Source: Clostridiales bacterium (GTDB taxonomy: Bacteria; Bacillota; Clostridia; Oscillospirales; Oscillospiraceae). Taken from it: a DNA stretch of 64,000 nt. Location of the stretch: the NCBI GenBank assembly GCA_012719035.1, contig JAAYBD010000011.1, forward strand, positions 1 through 64,000. Reading direction: 5' to 3'. Below the pieces are notes generated by a model. The model was not told the origin of the DNA, ran no database searches, and was given only the letters and a program-made list of their open reading frames with translations. Positions 57,805-64,000 of the stretch are shown one piece after another (the stretch's first letter is position 1; every line of letters starts with the position of its first letter). The translations under genes were made by a program, and so were the position numbers.

Positions 57805-58965
57805 ATGGATATTAAGCAGCTTGACAATACTTATATTGCGAACACCTATAGCAGAGCCTCTTTTGTGGCTATGAGCGGCAAGGGCGCACTGGTTCGCGAT
57901 GAAGACGGAAAAGAATACATAGACCTTGGAAGCGGCATCGCGGTCAACAGCTTCGGCATCTGTGACGACGAGTGGACGCATGCAGTTGAAGAACAGCTTC
58001 ATAAAATACAGCACATTTCAAATCTCTATTACACCGAGCCGCAGGCAAGGCTCGCCCAAATGCTCTGCGAGAGAACCGACATGAAAAAGGTTTTCTTCGG
58101 AAATTCGGGTGCTGAGGCAAACGAGTGCGCCATAAAATGCGCAAGAAAATACTCGTCAGACAAATACGGCGCGAGGCGAAGCACGATTATAACGCTAATT
58201 GACAGTTTTCACGGACGCACAATGGCAGCTTTGTCCGCAACAGGTCAGGAATCCATGCATGTTCATTTCGGACCCTTTCTGGAGGGCTTCAAATATGCTC
58301 CCGCAAATAATTTCGCCGCATTAGAGGCGCTCTGTGACGGCACCGTCTGCGCCGTCATGCTGGAGCTTGTGCAGGGCGAGAGCGGCGTAAATCCGCTTGA
58401 CAAAGCCTATGTTGATAAGGTGGCAGCCCTCTGTGCAGAGCGCGACATTCTCCTCATTGTTGACGAGGTCCAGACAGGAAACGGCAGAACCGGATCACTT
58501 TACGCATACATGCAGTACGGCATAAAGCCCGATATCGTCAGCACAGCAAAGGGTCTTGCCGGAGGGCTTCCTCTGGGCTGCACAATGCTCGGTGAAAAAG
58601 TTGAAAATACGCTTTCAGCCGGAACGCACGGTTCAACTTTCGGGGGCAACCCCATCTGTGCCGCCGGTGCAATCAGCATTATCTCCAGAATTGACGACGC
58701 ACTTCTTGAGGAAGTAAAGAAAAAAGGCGAATACATAAAATCCGAGCTTGAGAAAGCGCCCGGTGTAATATCCGTAACGGGTCTCGGACTTATGATTGGC
58801 ATAGAGACAGAGAAAAACGCAAAGGATTTAGCTCTCCAGTGTCTGCAAAAGGGCGTAATCGTCCTCACAGCGAAAAGCAAGTTAAGATTGCTTCCGCCGC
58901 TGAACATAAAACAAGAAGAACTAAAAAAGGCCATACAGATTTTGAAGGGAGTTATAGCACAATGA
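57805..58965 (+). CDS. argD: Acetylornithine aminotransferase
   Basis: The 386-residue class III PLP aminotransferase makes N-acetylornithine. Motifs are VFFGNSGAEANECAIKCAR, IVDEVQTGNGRTGSLYAY and the PLP Lys in IVSTAKGLAGGLPLG. The start at 57805 is chosen because the family starts near MDIKQLDNTYIANTYSR; an upstream ATG at 57790 is possible. The stop overlaps argF (ATGA). Confidence 0.92.
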   Translation: MDIKQLDNTYIANTYSRASFVAMSGKGALVRDEDGKEYIDLGSGIAVNSFGICDDEWTHAVEEQLHKIQHISNLYYTEPQARLAQMLCERTDMKKVFFGNSGAEANECAIKCARKYSSDKYGARRSTIITLIDSFHGRTMAALSATGQESMHVHFGPFLEGFKYAPANNFAALEALCDGTVCAVMLELVQGESGVNPLDKAYVDKVAALCAERDILLIVDEVQTGNGRTGSLYAYMQYGIKPDIVSTAKGLAGGLPLGCTMLGEKVENTLSAGTHGSTFGGNPICAAGAISIISRIDDALLEEVKKKGEYIKSELEKAPGVISVTGLGLMIGIETEKNAKDLALQCLQKGVIVLTAKSKLRLLPPLNIKQEELKKAIQILKGVIAQ

Positions 58966-59870
58966 AGCATCTTTTGAAGCTTTCCGACCTTAGCGCAGAA
59001 GAAATCGTCGGAATACTTAATCTTGCCGACCAGCTAAAATATGAAAAGAAGAACGGCATCGAACATCATCTTTTAAAGGGAAAAACCCTGGGTATGATTT
59101 TCCAGAAAAGCTCGACGCGTACGAGGGTCAGTTTTGAGACAGGCATGTATCAGCTTGGCGGAAACGCACTTTTCCTTTCCTCACGTGACCTTCAGATAGG
59201 GCGCGGTGAGCCGATTCAGGACACCGCAAGAGTTCTCTCCCGTTATCTGGACGGCATCATGGTCCGCACCTTTGACCAGAGCGAAGTCGAGGCGCTTGCC
59301 GAATACGGCTCTATTCCGATAATAAACGGTCTTACCGACTACAGCCATCCCTGCCAGGTGCTTGCCGACCTTATGACGATTCGCGAATACAAGCACAGCT
59401 TCAAGGGTTTAAAACTCTGTTATATCGGCGATGGAAACAACATGGCAAACAGTCTTATCGTCGGATGTATAAAAATGGGGATGTCCGTTGCTATAGCCTG
59501 CCCGGATAATTACAAGCCGGACGCGGATATAATGAAGTGGGCAGCCGAGAACGGCGACTTTATATGCACATCGGATGTGCTTGCCGCCGCTAAAGACGCA
59601 GATGTCCTCTACACCGATGTCTGGGCTTCAATGGGTCAGGAAGACGAAGCCGAGAATCGCTGCATAGTATTTCAGGGATTTCAAATCAATGACGCTGTAA
59701 TGGCTGCCGCAAAGCCTGATGCAATAGTTCAGCACTGCCTTCCCGCTCACCGCGGAGAGGAAATAACAGAAGAGGTTTTTGACGCACACTCCAATGAGCT
59801 GTTCGATGAAGCTGAAAACAGGCTTCATGCTCAAAAAGCAGTCTTGGTCAAACTGCTGGGGAATAGATAA
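58962..59870 (+). CDS. argF: Ornithine carbamoyltransferase
   Basis: The 302-residue enzyme makes citrulline from ornithine and carbamoyl phosphate. The carbamoyl phosphate site is KSSTRTRVSFETGMYQLGG, with HPCQVLADLMTI, and ornithine is bound by DVWASMGQE and VQHCLPAHRGEE. The start at 58962 overlaps the argD stop; a longer frame lies inside argD and is not used. Anabolic use is indicated by the operon. Confidence 0.95.
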   Translation: MKHLLKLSDLSAEEIVGILNLADQLKYEKKNGIEHHLLKGKTLGMIFQKSSTRTRVSFETGMYQLGGNALFLSSRDLQIGRGEPIQDTARVLSRYLDGIMVRTFDQSEVEALAEYGSIPIINGLTDYSHPCQVLADLMTIREYKHSFKGLKLCYIGDGNNMANSLIVGCIKMGMSVAIACPDNYKPDADIMKWAAENGDFICTSDVLAAAKDADVLYTDVWASMGQEDEAENRCIVFQGFQINDAVMAAAKPDAIVQHCLPAHRGEEITEEVFDAHSNELFDEAENRLHAQKAVLVKLLGNR

Positions 59871-59875
59871 AGATT

Positions 59876-60952
59876 ATGAGTAAGGTTTACATAATTCTTG
59901 AGAACGGACGCGTCTTTGAAGGTGAATCCTTCGGAGCGGAAGGCGAAACCATTGGGGAGCTTGTATTTACTACCGGAGTAGTCGGCTATGTCGAAACTCT
60001 CACCGACCCCAGCTATGCCGGTCAGATCATCATGCACACCTTCCCTGAAATGGGAAACTACGGTATCATACACGAAGATTACGAGAGCTGGAAATGCCAC
60101 GCAAACGGTATTGTTGTACGCAACTGGTGCAAAACCCCCTCGAATTTCCGCTGTGAAGAAACGCTGGACGATTTTCTAAAGACACAGGGCGTTGTGGGTA
60201 TCTGCGGTGTCGACACACGCGAGATTACTCAGATAATCCGCGAAACCGGCGTCATGAACGCGATGATAACAAGTCAAAAGCCTGATGGCGTACCCGAAGA
60301 AGTAAAGTCCTACAAAATCAAGGATGCTGTATCGGAGACAAGTACAAAAAGTCCTTATATGATTGCCCCTAAGGGCGAAGCGAGATACTCCGTTGCCCTC
60401 ATTGACTATGGTGCTAAAAGAAATATTATACGCGAGCTTCTCTCCTTTGGCTGTAAGGTAACAGTCTTTCCGCACAATACGAAAGCAGACGAAATCCTCG
60501 CTCTCAAACCCGACGGAGTGATGCTTTCAAACGGCGCAGGCGACCCCTCCGACAACACCGAATGCATTCAAGAAATCAAAAACCTTCTTGGAAAAGTTCC
60601 GATGTTTGGAATTTGCCTTGGTCATCAGCTTCTCGCCCTCGCCGCGGGCGGAAAAACAGAAAAACTGCGCTATGGTCACCGCGGCGGCAATCAGCCGGTG
60701 AGAGAACTTGAGAGCGGTCGGGTTTACATAACCTCTCAAAACCATGGCTACGCCGTTGTAGCGGACAGCCTTGACAGTAAAATAGCCAAGTTGAGTTATG
60801 TAAACCTAAATGACAACACCTGCGAAGGTCTCGACTATCCGTCGCTAAGAGCTTATTCGCTTCAGTTCCACCCGGAAGCTCATGCAGGTCCGCAAGATAT
60901 GAGATCCACATTCGAAAAATTTATAGACCTCATGGATGGAGGTGAGCTGTAA
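59876..60952 (+). CDS. carA: Carbamoyl phosphate synthase, small (glutaminase) subunit
   Basis: The 358-residue subunit releases ammonia from glutamine for CarB. The N-terminal domain has EGESFGAEGETIGELVFTTG; the class I amidotransferase domain has MFGICLGHQLLALAAGGKTE with the nucleophile Cys. SLQFHPEAHAGPQDM carries the His-Glu pair. The start is 5 nt after the argF stop and the stop overlaps carB (TAATG). Confidence 0.95.
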   Translation: MSKVYIILENGRVFEGESFGAEGETIGELVFTTGVVGYVETLTDPSYAGQIIMHTFPEMGNYGIIHEDYESWKCHANGIVVRNWCKTPSNFRCEETLDDFLKTQGVVGICGVDTREITQIIRETGVMNAMITSQKPDGVPEEVKSYKIKDAVSETSTKSPYMIAPKGEARYSVALIDYGAKRNIIRELLSFGCKVTVFPHNTKADEILALKPDGVMLSNGAGDPSDNTECIQEIKNLLGKVPMFGICLGHQLLALAAGGKTEKLRYGHRGGNQPVRELESGRVYITSQNHGYAVVADSLDSKIAKLSYVNLNDNTCEGLDYPSLRAYSLQFHPEAHAGPQDMRSTFEKFIDLMDGGEL

Positions 60953-63900
60953 TGCCGCTTGAAAAAACTATTAAAAAAGTGCTTGTCGTCGGCTCCGGTC
61001 CTATTGTCATCGGTCAGGCGGCGGAATTCGATTATGCGGGAAATCAGGCCTGCCGCGTTTTGAAAGACGCGGGTCTGAATGTCGTTCTGGTAAACTCAAA
61101 CCCCGCAACGATTATGACGGACACTTCGCTTGCCGATGAGATATACCTTGAGCCTCTAACCTCTGAAACAGTAAAGCGCATAATCGAAAAAGAGCATCCG
61201 GACAGTATTCTCGCCTCGCTCGGAGGACAAACAGGTCTTACAATAGCAATGCAGCTCAGTAAAGAGGGCTATCTTGATAAAATGGGAATACGCCTGCTCG
61301 GAACCTCAGCAGAAGCCATAGATAAGGCAGAGGACAGACAACTTTTCCGCGATACAATGCTGAAAATAGGTCAGCCCGTTATCCCCTCTGATGTTTCAAA
61401 CACGCTTGAGAAGGCACTGGAAATTGCAAATGAGATCGGCTATCCGGTCATCATACGTCCGGCATTTACGCTGGGCGGCGGCGGCGGCGGAGTTGCTTAC
61501 AATGAAGATGAACTGCGGATTATCGCCCAGAACGGTCTTATGCTCTCCCCTATCACTCAAATCCTTGTCGAGCGCTACATAGCGGGCTGGAAGGAAATCG
61601 AGTTTGAAGCTATACGCGACAGAGCAGGCAATGCTATTGCGGTATGCAGCATGGAAAACTTCGACCCCGTCGGCGTTCACACAGGAGACAGTATTGTTGT
61701 CGCGCCTGCAATGACCCTTTCGGACAAAGAATACCAGATGCTCCGCAGCGCATCCCTCAATATTATTACGGAGCTTGGCATCGAAGGCGGCTGCAACTGC
61801 CAGTTTGCCCTCAATCCTTACAGCTTCGAGTATGCGGTTATTGAGGTCAACCCCCGGGTATCCCGTTCATCTGCACTTGCAAGTAAGGCAACGGGCTATC
61901 CTATTGCAAAAGTCGCCGCAAAAATCGCACTCGGATACACGCTGGATGAAATCCGAAACGATGTCACAGGCAAAACAAGCGCATGTTTTGAGCCTACTGT
62001 CGATTATGTCGTCTGCAAACTTCCCAAATGGCCTTTTGATAAATTTGTCTTCGCCGACCGCACTCTCGGCACGCAGATGAAAGCAACCGGCGAAGTCATG
62101 GCGATTGCTTCCTGCTTCGAGGCTGCCATAATGAAGGCTGTGCGGGGCGCTGAGCTGGGTCTTGACACGCTCAATCCGAAAACCACCGAAGAGGTTGACA
62201 TAATTTCCGCACTTCACAGGGTAGACGATAAGCGCCTGTTTACCATTTTCAGTGCGCTGAAGCAAAATATAAGTGTCGTGAAAATCAATGAAATAACAAA
62301 AATTGATCCATGGTTTATTAATAAAATCAAAAACCTTGCAGATTTTGAAAAACGGATTTCGGAAAAAGGTTTATCGAATGAAAGCTACAGGCTGGGCAAA
62401 TATTACGGCTACACAGATAAGACTTTAGAACGTATTTCGGGATGTAAAATAGAAAATCCGGCAAAATACGCTTACAAGATGGTTGATACCTGTGCCGCCG
62501 AATTTGCGGCCGAAACTCCCTACTTCTATTCTACCTGTGACGCACACTGCGAGGCGCGCCCTTTTATAAAGGGCGGTAAGGAACGCATCATAGTTCTGGG
62601 CAGCGGACCGATTCGCATAGGTCAGGGAATTGAGTTTGACTATAGCTCCGTTCACTGCGTAAAAGCCCTGAAAGACTTGGGTTATGAGGTCGTTATCATC
62701 AACAACAACCCCGAAACGGTATCTACTGACTTCGATACAGCGGACAGGCTTTACTTTGAACCGCTCACCTTTGAAGACGTCATGCATGTCATCGATGTTG
62801 AAAAGCCCTATGGCGTTGTGGTAGCCTTCGGCGGACAGACGGCAATCAATCTGACCCATGCCCTGAGCGATTCGGGTATCAGAATTCTCGGCACCTCGGC
62901 TGAAAGCATCGACCTTGCCGAAGACCGCATGCGCTTTGACGCCCTTCTGGAACGCTTCAATATCTCCCGCCCGAAAGGTCTAAGCGCAGTCAATACAGAG
63001 CAGGCACTCAGCGCGGCGAAAACCCTTGGCTACCCCGTTCTGCTGCGCCCCTCATACGTCATCGGCGGTCAGAACATGACCATTGCTTACACTGAGCAGA
63101 ACGTACGCCAGTATATGGACATCATTCTTTCCCAGGGAATTGAAAACCCCGTTCTCGTCGATAAATATATGATGGGAACAGAGCTTGAGGTTGACATAAT
63201 CTGTGACGGAGAAGATGTTCTTATACCTGGTATCATGCAGCACATCGAGCGCGCCGGCGTTCACAGCGGAGACAGCATCGCCGTATACCCGCCGTATAAT
63301 ATCAGCGATAAAATGCTCACAAACATCATAGATGTTTCAACAAAGCTGGCGCTTGCTATGGGAACACGCGGTCTTGTCAACATCCAGTATCTCATATACG
63401 GCGGCGAGCTGTATGTGATAGAGGTCAATCCCCGCGCTTCAAGAACTATCCCCTACATCAGCAAAGTAACAGGACTCCCAATGGTCGATATAGCAACCCG
63501 TCTGATGGTAGGAGAAAGCCTTAAAAATATGCCTTACGGCACAGGACTTTATAAGCAGCCGCCCTATGTTACGGTAAAGGTTCCCGTTTTCTCCTTCGAG
63601 AAACTTCATGGCGTAAACTCCTCTTTAAGCCCCGAAATGAAATCTACAGGCGAGGTTCTGGGCATAGGAAAAACACTTGAGGAAGCGCTGTTCAAAGGTC
63701 TTCTGTCGGCGGGCTTCCGCCTTGCCCATCCTAAAAACCGCGATTTGGGTGTTATGATAACAGTCAACAAGCAAGATCGCTTTGAGATAATCGACCTTGC
63801 CCGAAAGTTTGATGAGCTCGGCTTCAAGCTCTACGCAACGGATGGAAACGCCGCGGAAATTTCACGTCTGGGCGTTGATGTCGAAGTTGTTGGAAAGCTC

Positions 63901-64000
63901 TGCTCCGACAACAACGGCATCAATCTGATGGAGAGCGGGAAAATCTCATACCTTATCATGACAGGCACTACGGAACCGAGCTATATTGAGGATTTTATCC
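60952..64000 (+). CDS. carB: Carbamoyl phosphate synthase, large subunit (3' end outside window)
   Basis: At least 1016 codons are open to the window edge; the family is about 1060-1070. Two ATP-grasp halves are seen: VLVVGSGPIVIGQAAEFDYA with RPAFTLGGGGGGVAYN, and IVLGSGPIRIGQGIEFDY with LLRPSYVIGGQNMTIAY. The allosteric MGS domain begins near 63740 (GVMITVNKQDRFEIIDLA). It makes carbamoyl phosphate for argF and, if it is the only copy, for pyrimidines too. GGAGGTGAGC precedes the ATG. Confidence 0.96.
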   Translation, partial: MPLEKTIKKVLVVGSGPIVIGQAAEFDYAGNQACRVLKDAGLNVVLVNSNPATIMTDTSLADEIYLEPLTSETVKRIIEKEHPDSILASLGGQTGLTIAMQLSKEGYLDKMGIRLLGTSAEAIDKAEDRQLFRDTMLKIGQPVIPSDVSNTLEKALEIANEIGYPVIIRPAFTLGGGGGGVAYNEDELRIIAQNGLMLSPITQILVERYIAGWKEIEFEAIRDRAGNAIAVCSMENFDPVGVHTGDSIVVAPAMTLSDKEYQMLRSASLNIITELGIEGGCNCQFALNPYSFEYAVIEVNPRVSRSSALASKATGYPIAKVAAKIALGYTLDEIRNDVTGKTSACFEPTVDYVVCKLPKWPFDKFVFADRTLGTQMKATGEVMAIASCFEAAIMKAVRGAELGLDTLNPKTTEEVDIISALHRVDDKRLFTIFSALKQNISVVKINEITKIDPWFINKIKNLADFEKRISEKGLSNESYRLGKYYGYTDKTLERISGCKIENPAKYAYKMVDTCAAEFAAETPYFYSTCDAHCEARPFIKGGKERIIVLGSGPIRIGQGIEFDYSSVHCVKALKDLGYEVVIINNNPETVSTDFDTADRLYFEPLTFEDVMHVIDVEKPYGVVVAFGGQTAINLTHALSDSGIRILGTSAESIDLAEDRMRFDALLERFNISRPKGLSAVNTEQALSAAKTLGYPVLLRPSYVIGGQNMTIAYTEQNVRQYMDIILSQGIENPVLVDKYMMGTELEVDIICDGEDVLIPGIMQHIERAGVHSGDSIAVYPPYNISDKMLTNIIDVSTKLALAMGTRGLVNIQYLIYGGELYVIEVNPRASRTIPYISKVTGLPMVDIATRLMVGESLKNMPYGTGLYKQPPYVTVKVPVFSFEKLHGVNSSLSPEMKSTGEVLGIGKTLEEALFKGLLSAGFRLAHPKNRDLGVMITVNKQDRFEIIDLARKFDELGFKLYATDGNAAEISRLGVDVEVVGKLCSDNNGINLMESGKISYLIMTGTTEPSYIEDFI

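Noticed and set aside
1..64000. CRISPR array, rRNA operon or prophage structural genes
   Set aside because: No regularly spaced repeats with unique spacers, no rRNA sequence, and no capsid, tail, terminase or lysis genes were seen.

Overview
The window looks like a chromosomal piece of a Gram-positive, low-to-mid G+C Clostridia, most likely Oscillospirales/Ruminococcaceae-like. Signs of this are AGGAGG-type ribosome binding sites, the spoVB-mazG-hup-rqcP order, a DUF1836 gene, SLH and SH3/NlpC surface proteins, a PurO-type IMP cyclohydrolase beside a free-standing AICAR transformylase, and Tn4451/Tn1549-like mobile genes. The assignment is inferred from gene families, not from a phylogenetic marker.

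Region 1 (about 1-10,670) is a layered, partly decayed mobile island. From the left: the first codons of an IS3-family orfA; a short gene stump next to it; a frameshifted ECF sigma factor; an XRE regulator; a second sigma-like gene; an excisionase; a tyrosine integrase with an in-frame amber codon and no recognisable catalytic tyrosine; a DUF6809 protein and TnpV. A divergent DJ-1/PfpI and WYL-regulator pair follows as likely cargo. After about 1 kb without genes come candidate oriT palindromes, mobC, a MobA-type relaxase and an apparently intact large serine recombinase. The island stops near a tRNA-Ser(CGA). A diverged 43-nt copy of a tRNA-Ser 5' half lies 150 bp further on.

Region 2 (about 11-40.5 kb) is ordinary chromosome, mostly on the minus strand. 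It holds an SGNH hydrolase, DUF1836, a possible 25-residue small ORF with its own promoter and terminator-like hairpin, a CtpE-like P-type ATPase, a 995-residue SLH surface protein, serC-serA, mtaB, a cysteine desulfurase, an AI-2E-family transporter, a small P-loop protein, pgi, a D-Ala-D-Ala carboxypeptidase, the spoVB-mazG-hup-rqcP cluster, an orphan histidine kinase, tatD, an O-antigen-ligase-like protein, a DHHW/MBOAT acyl-transfer pair and an FAD oxidoreductase.

Region 3 (40.7-52.1 kb) is a plus-strand purine operon, purE-purC-purF-purM-purN-purO-AICARFT-purD-purL, with a strong promoter before purE and a terminator after purL. It covers most steps from PRPP to IMP; purB and purK are not in the window. 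The last two steps are done by separate proteins instead of bifunctional PurH.

Region 4 (52.2-64 kb) holds an unrecognised 96-residue gene with a consensus promoter, an SH3-SH3-NlpC/P60 endopeptidase, a flavodoxin/ferredoxin protein, and an arginine operon argC-argJ-argB-argD-argF-carA-carB. carB runs off the window. An ARG-box-like site sits at the argC promoter. Placing carAB behind argF ties carbamoyl phosphate supply to citrulline synthesis.
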